Source of the DNA: Heterostelium album PN500
Lineage: Eukaryota > Evosea > Eumycetozoa > Acytosteliales > Acytosteliaceae
Direction of reading: 5' to 3'
Assembly: GCF_000004825.1 (NCBI RefSeq)
Contig: NW_008805064.1
Span: 930,001 to 994,000 of the forward strand
DNA length: 64,000 bases
Below are positions 43,617-55,296 of this stretch, in pieces. Under the pieces are notes generated by a model that saw only the letters and a list, made by a program, of their open reading frames with translations, did not search any database and was not told the DNA's origin. Every line of letters begins with the position of its first letter. Positions within the stretch are counted from its first letter, which is position 1. The position numbers and the translations under genes were made by a program.

Positions 43617-45938
43617 ATGTTTAATAGAATTAATAAACCGTTATTATTCCTTTACTTACTATATATACTCTCCACTAACCATATTCAATTGGCATATTCC
43701 GAACAAACATTATTAAATAACAATCGTAAGTTTTATAAAACTAAAAAAAAGAAAATAAATTAGTCTAATTTTTATAAATCATAATTATTTGCTTATTATT
43801 ATTATTATTTTTTAGAATGTTCTAAATTATCAACCCAACAATGTAGAAAGAATTCAAATTGTTTATCAATTGAAGCTAAATCATGTTGTAGCTCTAATTT
43901 ATATTCAGAGTGTCAGCAGCTACCTCTATCATTGGTACGTTGCAATCCAATTCCAAATTTAAATCTTTGGTGTCTTGAAGACAATTCAGATTTAAATCAA
44001 TATGACCTGTGGGCTTTCAATACCAGTAGTTGTCATAGACCAGCCAATTCGTTTATTCCCTTGTTGTCGTCGTGTAGAGATGCTCAATGTCCAACTGGAT
44101 TCGAGTGTATCAGTGCTAGACCACAACGTACTCCATGCATCAATAGTCAATCAAAATGTTGTAACTACCGTGCCAAATGTGTTCTGTCATCGGATATCGA
44201 TACAACACAGACATCCAGTAGTGATCCATCAACAGACAATACAACACCAACTAAAACATCAGACAATGTTGATGATCTTGTACGTAAGAATTATCCATAC
44301 AATATGGTCGTTCCAACCTGTGCCGCCATGAAATGTTCTGTTGGCTATGAATGTATCGATGATCCAGTGAAAGGTGCACATTGCAATCCATCTTGCAAAG
44401 CAATGAAATGTCTGGATGGTCAGAGATGTGTCATGAACGGACTGAATAAACCAACGTGTATCACCAGCTGCAATTTCACAACTTGTCCACCGGCATTCCA
44501 GTGTATCGAAGATAAAGAGGGTGGTGTCAGGTGTGTACCTGTCAAGTCTATTCCCGCCAAACCAGTCTGTACTCTCGATTGTATCATTGGATCAAAGTGT
44601 GTCATCGATGAAATCACTAAAAAAGCTCGATGTGTTCCTGAGAACTATACAACCTGTGCCACCAAGAAATGTCCTGAGGGGGAGTCGTGTTTTGATGATC
44701 TGGAAAAGGGTGCCTATTGTTTTAAATCTGGTGATCCTTGTTTACGTAAAAATTGTCCTGTTGGAACTGTTTGTGCCATTGCCGCTAACGATACTGCCAA
44801 AGCCTATTGTAAGCCAACGAGAAACTGCTCTACATTCCAGTGTGCTAAGGGCTATAAGTGTTTCGACAGTGCTGAACTGGGGGTGATTTGTAAAAAGCTT
44901 CTACTAAATTGTACTGAGCTTGATTGTAAAAACGATACTAAATGCATTGAAGACAATGTCCAGGGTGGTCGATGTGTCAGTATCTATAGTTCCTGTATGC
45001 TGTTGAACTGCTCCAAAGGTTACGATTGTATTATGGATAAAACTAGTCAGCTTGCTAAATGTGTCCAAATTGCTGTCAATGAAACTCTCTCTACAAAGCC
45101 ATTGAAAGATTTATTGGGAATTACTCCTGCTCCTGCCAAAACTTGTGAGAGGAAATGTGATCCTGGATTCAAGTGTGTGGATGGACAATGTGTTCAGTTG
45201 CTAACTTGTGCCAATCTCAGATGTCCAAAGGGTTCTAAGTGTGTCGATAATTCAACTTTGTACGATGGAAATCCATACTGTGTGCCCATTCCAACTTGTG
45301 CAACCAACAAATGTCCTGGCGATTGCTACTGTCTGGAGAGCGAGAGTGGACCACAATGTATACCAAAGACATCCTGTGCTCTATTAGACTGTAGACCTGA
45401 ATACCGTTGTGTCGAGGATAAAGAGCGTGGAGCACGTTGTATTCAAAGATCAATTGTCACATGTTCATCCATTAGTTGTCTCGAAGGGTATTCGTGTATT
45501 GATGATCCAATCAATGGTGGAAACTGCCAGAAGATAGATCCTAAAAATCCATTCAAATCATGGACACCAAGTGCACCAGGATGGTCAACAACAACAAAAT
45601 CAGGCACACCAACAACACCACCAACAACCACTTCTCAACCACCAAATGAAGAAACTACTACAACAACAAAACCACCACCATCTACCACTCAAGCAAAGAA
45701 TGAATGTGCATTACTCGATTGTCCTCCACACACAATATGTATGGCTGACAAAGAAAGAGGTGGATACATGTGTTTCTCCAAACAGAGTTGTGCAACCTCA
45801 CACTGTGCATTTGGTGAAGAGTGTATCGAAGATTCCAATGGTGTTGGAACTTGTCGTAGAATAACATGCAATACACTCCAATGCAAACTTCCAAAGATGT
45901 GTCATTCAACACCATCAGGCATACCCGAATGCCAATAA
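43617..45938 (+). CDS. Secreted spore-coat type protein with follistatin-like Cys repeats
   Basis: Exon 1 is 43617-43725 (signal peptide, FLYLLYILSTNHIQLAYS), the intron ends TTTTAG, and exon 2 is 43816-45938, giving 743 residues. The N-terminal about 120 mature residues have the Cys pattern of dictyostelid spore-coat proteins (CSKLSTQQCRKNSNCLSIEA, KSCCSSN, WCLEDNSDLNQYD). Then about 18 follistatin-like repeats follow with the form C..(K)CP.G..C..D...G..(C), e.g. CAAMKCSVGYECID, CATKKCPEGESCFD and CALLDCRPEYRCVE. A Thr/Pro-rich hinge lies before the last three repeats. No anchor is present. Such proteins are secreted from prespore vesicles and assemble the spore coat or stalk matrix. The specific orthologue is not clear. 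Confidence 0.8.
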
Positions 45939-48432
45939 CCAAACTAACCAGTCAACCAGTCAACCAGACAACAAACCAAACTATACCAAAACCAGATTTT
46001 TTTTTTCACACCAATTATGTTTTTTTTTTTTCAATTAAACTCCACAACTAATTTCAAATCCTTTGATTATCGATACTAGTTGTAAGCATATTTTATATTT
46101 ACTTTAAATAATTTTAATTAAATTTATTAAATTTTTTTCTATAGAAAAACATTTACAAAACAAACAAAAAAAAAAAGAAATCTTTCCTACTTTCCATAAA
46201 ATTCCAAAAAGTTATTCCTTTTCCTCAAAACCAAACTTCCAAAAACCAAAACATTTAGTTATTGCGATTGGATAACTTCTCCATCAATAACATTTTATTC
46301 ATATCAGTTTAACTATTATTATTTATAATTATTTAATACTACCTTTTACTTTACAATCAAGTTTAATTTTTTCAATCAAACTAAAAATTTTATTTTTTTT
46401 TTTAAACATTTAATCAAATTTAATAACTTAACTGTATAAAAACTTATAATAAGAAATTTTAATAATATTATTCAAAAAAACATAATTTATCAAATATTCA
46501 ATCAAATCAAAACAAAATAATCCATCCACTCCAAAACAAAAAAAAAGAAAAAGAAAAAGAAAAAAAAATCAAAACTATATCCTTTTTTTTTTTAAAAAGT
46601 TGTTGTTTCACATCATTAAATTTTATTTAACACTCCATTTATTCTACTTACTCCCCAATCTACTTACCGAATTTGAGTTTACCGTATATCTCTCACACTT
46701 CAAATTTAACTTTCCAGCCTGACAAAACTAGGTTGGAAAGTTGGAATCATTTCAAATTGAGTCAATTTCCTTTGTTAGTTAAATGTTTTGAAAAAAAACT
46801 AAAAGTGACTATAATTTATATTTTGAAGACTATTCTAACATTTAAAATCTCTTGAACTAGTTTATCTAATTGTTTTATTTAATCTCTCATTCAACTCTTT
46901 ATAACATTCGATTGACATCGGCCAACCCTCCCACCAGTTCAAATTTGGGTTTCTCTATTGGTTTTTGGTTCTGGTATATATAGTTTCTTTGGTCTCTGAC
47001 TCTCATTTGGGTAGATGTAAATATATTTTAGTAATGAATGACTACTGGTGGGGAGTGGTGGCGATGGCTCTTGTTATTCTGGGTTGGAAGTAAGACTTCT
47101 TTTCTCTCTTCTAGGCTAGGTTAGGTGTAAATATCACCAATGATATTTTTGAATTGAATCCCCAATTTACATTCCTACATTCCAAAATCTAAACTTGTTA
47201 TATATTATTTTTCAAATCACACAATTTGAGTTATCATTTAAATACTTAACTTAAATCTATATTTTTTTGTACTCATAACTTATTTTTTTTTCAAAAACAA
47301 ACATACCCAATTTTTAAATTTTTTCTAATTATATAATTAATTTTGTTAATTTATTTTTTGGTAACTTTTTATATTGCTCAACTATTCTATAAAAATACAT
47401 ATAAATTTAATAATTAATTATATAAATATATTTATTTAAATTATTTATTTTTTTTCTAATTATATAAAAATAGTACTAGTAAAATTGTTGTTTTTTATTC
47501 TTATTAATTTTTAATCTATTTTTTTACTTATAAAGTTTTAATTTTTAATCTTTTCGTTTTTTTTATATTTATATAATTTAATTATTAATACTTATATGTA
47601 TTATTTTTTAATTTTAAGTTTTAATTTTCTTCGTTTTTAAACTAATTTATTACCAAAAAATATATACTTTCTACTAAAGAATCATTTCTTCATTAATTAA
47701 TGATCTGTTTTAACTTTTTTTCTTATCTCGAAAACAAAAGTGGTTTTCTGTAACCAATTTAAAATTTGAAATTTTAACTTTTAAATTTATTTATTGAAGT
47801 TTTAACTGTTTCTTTTAAAGATTAAAAAAAATACTTACTACTTTTACAGGTTTTATTTTTCACAAACTTATTAATTTCAAAACATTTTTTTTAACCTTGA
47901 GTATTCATTTACTTAAAACATTATTATAATTTATTTAATTAATTATTTTTCAGATCATTTTTTTATTTGAACTTAACCAACTTGTTTTTTACTTTTTATT
48001 TTTTATTTTTTATTTTTACAAAAACTAAAATCTTTTTTTTTTTTTACTATTTAATAAAAAACAAAAAAAAAAAAGATCAGCAAATTGCAAACAATCATCA
48101 AACAAAACAATAAAATAAATTAAATTAAAAATAACAATAATATACTAGTTAATAAAAAAAAAACCAAACAATAATAATCACACTTCACAACCAACCCCCT
48201 TTTTTTACCACCATTGTGGTTTTTTTCTTTTTTTGAACAAACAATCAATCATCTGCAAATACACATGAAATAATCAACATTAACTATTTAATTTGATTTT
48301 AACAAAAGAAAATCAAATTAATCAAACAGTCAGTCAGTCAGTCATTCGGTTAGATAATTAGTTAGTTAATCAATTGTACAATAACCATTATTAGTCAAGA
48401 CGTGCTACCAAGATCAAGAGAACCTTCGATAG
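45939..48432. other. Long intergenic region with structured segments
   Basis: About 2.5 kb. Most is extremely AT-rich. The part from about 46640 to 47160 is less so and contains a strong hairpin (46705-46745) and a pair of complementary segments about 105 bases apart (46926-46938 and 47044-47055). A 60-codon open stretch at 46673-46855 overlaps the hairpin and looks non-coding. It probably includes the promoter of the MUN-domain gene. A non-coding RNA is possible. Confidence 0.4.
46705..46745. other. Stable hairpin in intergenic DNA, possible ncRNA
   Basis: AACTTTCCAGCCT (46708-46720) pairs with AGGTTGGAAAGTT (46730-46742) over 13 positions, one of which would be a G-U wobble in RNA, around the 9-nt loop GACAAAACT. 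Pairing can extend by three outer positions with wobbles. It could be part of a small RNA, a regulatory element or the remains of a transposon end. Confidence 0.4.
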
Positions 48433-51400
48433 ATGGATCAACAAAAGAGATTATCCCAACTTGAAAATGATAGAAAAGTCTTGTTAGATTTCATCTATTC
48501 GCAGTTCTCACATGCAATTCCTCAGAATTTCAATACTGCTCAACATTCTAATATAGATGTTAATGAATTGGTTAGATCTTTGAAATTGGGTATGTTAATT
48601 ACTATTCTAATATCATTAAAATTGTTACTTATTATTATTATACTTTTTAGTACTTTCACCAAAACAGTTGTCACCTCCTACTTCATCAACAACATCATCA
48701 GATACTACACCTTCTACAATAAATAATAATAACAATAATAATGCAAGCAATAGTAAAGGTTCATCACCTCCTCTAAACTCAAATATTGGAACTATTGGAA
48801 TTGTTCCAGCACATGTACAAGGTGCACATCAAAATCTTATGAGTCCAACTACCATAAGAATACAACAACAGCAACAACAACAACAATATCAACAACCTTT
48901 ACCAGCAACACCAACAGCAACACTCATTCCATCATTTACATCACCACCTGCAGGTGCAGCAAATCCATCCTCATCTGCATCTGGTTCAATAAACTTTGCT
49001 GAAATGCATCAGCAACACAGTCCAAAGAATCAATCTTCATCTCATCAAAATCAACCATTACCACAACAACTTCAACTTCAACAACAACAACAACCACCAC
49101 CTCAACAATCACAACAATCACACTCACCACAACATCAACAACCATCACCAAATATAGTTGTACCAGAGGAATATGGTAATTTGAACAAAGAACAATTTCA
49201 TTTCTCGAGCTACGAGACTTATTTATTGGTCAATCATTTCGCACGACCACACGGACAGCCTGGAAACTACGAACAAGAAGATAGTTTTAGAATTCAAATG
49301 GAAATGTCGAGAGTGAAACATGAAGCATACTTGCTAATGCTTTCACCACCATCTAATGCCAGTTCACCACCACCTCATTTCCATTCGGTGACCTATCGTC
49401 TTTGGCTACTACGATTCTTTGACATGAAGAGGTTCGACACATTCGACTCGATGATAATTTGGTTCCGCCGACAACTCTACACGGTGATGTCATCCATTCA
49501 GAATATGTTGCGCGATCCATTCGATGATAAATCACCACCGTCTTCGATGCTCGTAGTGTTCCGACAACTCTGTTACTCGCTGGAGAACTACATCCTCGCA
49601 ATCAATCCGTCAGCCACCACCGACATTGAGTATCAACGGTTGCTCGGTGAGATCGACAGGTTTCTAGCGCCGATTGTCAGTCGCGGTGCCAGTCCAGAGA
49701 CGCGAGCCGACCTCAAGCTGGCGACTCAGTATCTCAGTGAACCGGTTCCCTACCAATTCCCGCTGAATACCACCATCTTTGAAGATCTGCTGTTTTACAA
49801 TCTCTTTGAGTTTACACGTGAGGAAATAGTGTTTGTAGGCTCGCCGAGAATGACGCTGGTTCCCGACTTGCTGCCTCTTGCCGGCGCACTGAAGATCTCA
49901 GAGACAATGGCAACCATTTCCCATGCAAATTGCTTCCTTACCGCCTATCAAGCGGAACTAAGTGTCAGCCATTTGGAACGACTTCAACGTGCACTCAATC
50001 TCATTGAGAATATGATCGCCACCAATGTCCAGGCGATACGCGATCGCCAATACTCAACGGCGTCACTCTTAAAGCTAACACTGAAACGCATTGCTCAGTG
50101 GCTACTGAAAATGCTGAGTGATATCCACACCCATAAATCGGAACACATAGCGATGGACATTGAAATAGCGTGCTCCGTGTATATTCAATCGCGACAGATG
50201 TGGACAATGCTGTCATCGTCGTCCGCCAACGGCAATGCAAGCAATGCCGGCAACAAACCATCGGAATCAAACTTTACAAGTTTCATTGTTTCCTCAGTTT
50301 CCTGTCATTACAGTCGTATCTCTAAGCCATTCCGTCCGCTGACACTCGATAACTTTTCAGAGTTTATCGAAGCGCTGATGCCAGAGATTACATTGGATTT
50401 GAAAGTATACTCCAAAGGATTCATTAGATATCACTCATCGGCATTGGCAATTGCACTTCAAGAGTTCTGCAATCTCTACACACAAGATCTAGGTGTAGTT
50501 TTCGACGATGTCTATTTCCTCTCACCAATGGTACTACAATCGGTTCAAACAGCCTCTAAATTCCAGATATTCCTACAGGATCTACATCTCTTGCCACCCG
50601 AGAAACTTCCAGCCGTTACAAAACATGTTAGTAGCGTTGTTTCTGCATGGTGTCAAAATCAAGAGAAATTCTTTAACAAATGGTTTGAAAATCTATTCCA
50701 AGTCGATAAATTTCAACCATTAGATAAAACAATCAAGTAAGTCAAAATGAAAATAACACTATTAACAATAAGATAATTATTAACTTAACATTTATTATAG
50801 ACATTCATCATCGGTTGTAGATTTATTCCAAATGTTTTATCAAGCAATTAATACACTGAGTAAAATGAAAGGATCGCTATCTACTAGTTTTCCAGGTTTC
50901 ATTGTTACACTTTCGAATATGTTTAACAAGTTCCTCATTATGTATAATCAAACGATTGCCGAATTCACTCTGTGTGCACAACGTCAGAGTCTGATGCCGC
51001 TATCGCTGAACGAGAAGATCAAGAAGGGTATCAGAAAGAGTTTGAGTCAGAGTATTAATTCTATTCATGTAAATGCACCAGGTAGCGCCAGTAAGGAACC
51101 ACCTCCTCCAACGATGATTGAACGCGCTCAAAAACAAACGATACAAACACTCTGTGTATGTCTCAACAACTTGGATTTCATACAGTCCAACGTTGTCGAG
51201 TATATCGAACATCATAGCTACAACATCGCAGACCTGAAGAAACAACTTTCCGATCTATTCATCCCTGTACAATCATCGATTAGATCGACATCGATAGCAC
51301 TCATCGATTACATCGGTGCCAAAGTTGTCTTTGCCGATTGTCGTGTCGCTACGGTTGACAATTTGTATCAGGCGCCACTCACCCGGCAGCCGAGAGTAGA

Positions 51401-51899
51401 GGAACCACTCGAACAACTCAATCCACACTTGAAATCAATCTATTCGAGTACTTCAACGATTGAACGTGCCACCGATATACTTACATCGGTTGCCAAGGCA
51501 TTCCTTCAGTCGCTAGAGTATTCGATGCTCTACGGTGGACCAACGCGAATTTTCAACACTGGCGAAACTCAGTGGATCGAAGCTGACCTAGAGTCGATCA
51601 AAGATTACTTTTTGGATCGTGACGAACAAGGAAACTCCAATGGTGTACCGGAGCGCACCTACGATCAAATAGCGGGTGGTATCACAAAGGTTTGTCATCT
51701 ACTGATGGATCAACCCAGTGAGATACTGGTCGAGCAGTATGTCAATGGCAAATCCAACGCATTCTCCAATGAGATTCTACTTGCTGTATTAGTACACCGA
51801 AGTGATAAACCAGCGCGAAGTTTCATCAAAAAGAAACTACACGATCCATATTATCTACAAATTAAGAAAGGTTCAAAAGTTAACTTTTTAACTAAATAA
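48433..51899 (+). CDS. Munc13-like protein with MUN domain
   Basis: Three exons: 48433-48589, 48651-50736 and 50801-51899, giving 1113 residues. After the N-terminal helix (MDQQKRLSQLENDRKVLLDF) comes a long Ser/Pro/Gln-rich disordered region (residues about 55-230). From about residue 240 the protein is helical and of MUN/DUF810 type (YRLWLLRFFDMKRFDTFDSM, PYQFPLNTTIFEDLLFYNLF). The C-terminal part, with RATDILTSVAKAFLQSLEY and YDQIAGGITKVCHLLMDQPS, is the conserved MHD2-like end. Munc13-like proteins prime vesicles for fusion or control membrane traffic (plant PATROL1). I see no C2 or C1 domain, so calcium binding is unlikely. Coding parts of the helical domain use many C/G-ending codons. 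Confidence 0.8.
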
Positions 51900-52029
51900 T
51901 AATAATATTAAAATATTTTATTACTATTTACTGTTATCACATGTGAATCAAAAGTTTGATTCAAAACATTATTTTATTTTATTTATTTTTTTAACTTTTT
52001 ACTAAATCCTCCTTGTTTGTGAGCCAAAC

Positions 52030-52670
52030 TTTTTTATCTTCTTAATATCAAAAGCAGTTAGTGATAGTTCAAAAGAAGTTAAATTGGGAGCTGAAAATGC
52101 TTCTCAAATAATTAGAAGCGGTGCATTAGAAGCATCTACAATTTTAGCACAAGGCCATGTTGAAGCATCAAAGAGTATTGCATTCTCTATTTCGGAACTT
52201 ACATCAAGTCTTCGATACCTTGGAGACACTGGAAAGGAAGCTATAGATCGATGCACTGACCCTATCAATAACCTTGTACAAACTGCAAGAAAAAGTTCGA
52301 TTGAACTCAATACAAGTTGCAGTCAATTCAATCGAATCATCTCTGATACTCCCAGAAAGTTTGCTGTTTGGTCAATCCTTCCTATTTTTGTGGTGTACAT
52401 CTTATTTGCATCCAAGGTGGATCAAGATTTAGTAATAGCATTACTTTTGGAAAATTGGCAAATATTTTTAGCTACTTCGATCTTGGGTTTATTTTCTTCA
52501 TGGTTGTTTCATATATGGAGACTATCAAATATCTATCACACAAATAGAGTTGTAATTGATAATTTTCAATCCAAAAAGAAGCTCAACATTTAGTTATTAG
52601 GAATAATCAACGACAACATGTGTGGGCTATGAATGGAGATTTACCATCTGGTCCTCCTAATTGGTTGTAA
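52030..52670 (+). pseudogene. 5'-truncated copy of a membrane-protein gene, possibly processed
   Basis: An uninterrupted open stretch without a usable start codon reads ...KAVSDSSKEVKLGAENASQ, helical EASTILAQGHVEASKSIAFS, then two hydrophobic segments (FAVWSILPIFVVYILFAS and WQIFLATSILGLFSSWLF). The frame shifts by one base in an A run at about 52577. The next frame continues with QHLVIRNNQRQHVWAMNGDL and ends PSGPPNWL at 52670. An AATAAA-like signal followed by a run of about 17 A lies at 52682-52702. Absence of introns, a missing 5' part and an A tail fit a processed pseudogene, but A runs are common here. The parental gene is unknown. Confidence 0.55.
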
Positions 52671-53053
52671 AATACAAAACTTAATAAAAAAAAAAAAAAA
52701 AATACTGGTACTGTATAAATTTCTTTTTAATATTACAAATAATTTTGAATCAAACTAACTTTAATGGCAGTAAAATAATGAAACAAGAATTGCAGTTAAA
52801 GTAGACCAATTTTTTTTGTGTAAAAAAATAAAAATCTTTGATGGAATCATGGAATCTAACATAACCAAATTGTTGTAAAAAAAAAATCTGGTGGAATGGA
52901 ATAATGGAATACATCTTGAGAATTAAAAAAAAAAAATTAAAAAAAAAATTTTTTTATTTATTTTGAACTAACACCCCTAAACACAATAATTATTATTAAA
53001 TATATTTGTATTGATCTGCACACTGATCATAATCATAATATATAAAAAGAAAA
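52671..53053. other. Intergenic region
   Basis: Very AT-rich DNA with several A runs. The phrases TGGAATCATGGAATC and TGGTGGAATGGAATAATGGAA near 52840-52910 give a GGAAT repeat-like patch. It includes the promoter of the mARC gene. No gene was seen. Confidence 0.4.
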
Positions 53054-54160
53054 ATGAATAATAATTTAATGTATTGGGTACCTGTTGCCTTGGGTACTGC
53101 AACATTAGTATGGGCATACAAGAATAACTACTTACCAGGTCAAAAGAAATCATCGGACGATCAAAACAAGCAGAGTGACTCTGTCATTAGAATTGCTAAA
53201 TTGATTATCTATCCAAGTATGTCATAAACTATTTACCATCATTATTGCATTGCATAAATAATCTAGATATAATTATATTGATTTGTTTATCGTCGATTGT
53301 CAGTTAAATCATGTCAAGGTATTGAATTAAAGAGAGTAAATATCGATAAGCTGGGATTCGAAAACGATAGAAGATGGATGATCTGTGTCGATGGAAGATT
53401 CATTACACAGAGAACACACCCAAAGCTAGCTCTCATCGCACCGGCTATCGATGGTGACGTCTTGGTAGTGCGTGCACCCAACATGCCAGAGTTGCGTGTA
53501 CCAATGACCAGTGATAGCGCCACCTCTGAAGTGGTCGTCTGGAAAGACACTGTAAAGGCTCACGACAGCGGTGACGAAGCAGCGGAATGGCTATCAAAGT
53601 TCTTGGAGTTGCAAAACGTGCGATTGGTACAGGTCAGCTCGGAACACCGCCGTCACATCAAAGAGAAGTACGCGCAGGTGGCATTCCAACATCAACCGAC
53701 ACCGGAGGAGGTCGAGCGCTATCAATATGCATTCTGCGATGCCAGTCAGGTGATGATTCTCAGTCAGGCATCGATTGACGATATCAACGCGCGTATCGAT
53801 GAGACCAGACGCGCCAAGTCGGAACCAAAGCAGCGTCCAATGGACGAGAGACGTTACCGTCCCAACGTTCTACTCGTTGGTACCGGTGCTTGGGAAGAAG
53901 ATCGTTGGCGTACCATTCGTATCGGTGGAAACATCATTCGTCAGGTTGACCGTACCGGTAGATGTAAATTCACAACGATCGATCCAGACAGCGCAGTGAT
54001 CGATCCCTACGGAGATAACGAACCACTCAGAACACTCAATCAATATCGTGTTGGAAAAGATAAAGATAAGAATGTCTACGTTGGAATATTAACTGTTTTG
54101 GATGAACATACCGGTGAATTATGTGTTGGTGACAGAGTTGATGTTATTGATAAATTCTAA
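53054..54160 (+). CDS. Mitochondrial amidoxime-reducing component (mARC), MOSC-domain molybdoenzyme
   Basis: Exon 1 is 53054-53216 (N-terminal anchor MYWVPVALGTATLVWAYKNN) and exon 2 is 53304-54160, giving 339 residues. The MOSC N-terminal beta-barrel is recognisable by YPIKSCQGIEL, LGFENDRRWMICVDGRFITQ and RTHPKLALI. The MOSC domain has RRYRPNVLLVGTGAWEEDRW and VDRTGRCKFTTIDPDSAVID, in which the Cys (GRC) corresponds to the molybdenum-ligand Cys of human mARC. Size equals human MTARC1/2. The enzyme sits in the outer mitochondrial membrane and, with cytochrome b5 and its reductase, reduces N-hydroxylated substrates. No lesion was seen. Codon use is GC-rich. Confidence 0.85.
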
Positions 54161-55296
54161 ATTAAAATAAAATTAAAATTAAAATTAAAAAATAAACATA
54201 TGATTATTTTATTTTCCCCTTCCCCCAATAATAATAAAATAAAACGAAATTATAAAATTATTGTTAAGTTCAACCAATCAATCTTTACAATAATATTAGT
54301 AATAATAATATCTTGTTTCAGATCTGACAAATAACTAAAAATATGTATGTTATGTATTTATTTAAATTTATATATAGGTGATCAATTTTAGTTTGGTTTT
54401 TCTTTTCGTTTTTTTTTTTTTTTTAAAGATTTGAATAGAAGAATGACAAGTAATAATTGGTCGAATAACAATCTGAAACAATCGAATGATCATGTATGCA
54501 ATGAAAATTGTTGGGGTGTGCAAATTTTATCATGCTGTTGTTCTCGTCTTTTTACTGGGTCGCGACAGTATGCAGGCAAAGTGTTGTTTCAATCACCATC
54601 ATAATCATTTTTTTTTTCTTTCATTTTCAATGAATTTTGCAAGAACAAAAAAAAAAATGTAACAACCATTTATATCTTATTTTTTTTTGTTTTTAGGTTT
54701 TTTTTTCTGATTGATGTAAAAAATAGTTTTTTTTTCAAAATCTAACAATCAGTAGGCCCTGCCAATAAAAAAAGATAAAAAAATCCTTCTGAATCTTTTT
54801 TTTTTTTTTTTATAATAAAAAATAATGTTTTGGGCGATTTTCAAAAAAAAACCCATTTAATTTTAATTTTTTGCCAGTGGAATTGGATTTGTTAAAAATG
54901 AATTGCATTTTCGACCCCAAACACACACAAGCATGGATGGCTGAGCCAATTTTGAAAATGATTCCAAACCAACATTAAATTTTACTGCTTGATAAATAAT
55001 TCATTTAATAACTTATTATTTTTTTTATTTTTTTCAATCCTCACACACAAACACTAACATTTAAACAAATCAGTTGACACACCAATTAAATTCATTTTTG
55101 TTTAGAGTCAGTTTCCAAGTGTGTTTTTGTGTGTTTGTTTAATTTTAAACCATTATATATAACATCAAAAACATCACTGACATTTTATTGTTTGTCATTT
55201 TTTAATCTTTCATTTTCTTGTTTTATATCTATATATTTATTTGTTGTATATTTATTTGTCATATATCTTTTTAATTTTGTATAACTAAATAAAAAA
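54161..55296. other. Intergenic region, promoter of abpC
   Basis: About 1.1 kb, mostly A/T runs. A less AT-rich patch at about 54440-54610 contains GGGTCGCGACAGTATGCAGGC, with the palindrome GTCGCGAC. CACACACAAACAC-type patches occur at about 54915 and 55040. These may be control elements of the highly expressed gene downstream. No gene was recognised. Confidence 0.4.

Noticed and set aside
46673-46855. 60-codon open stretch
   Set aside because: Overlaps the hairpin; composition is non-coding and there is no homology.
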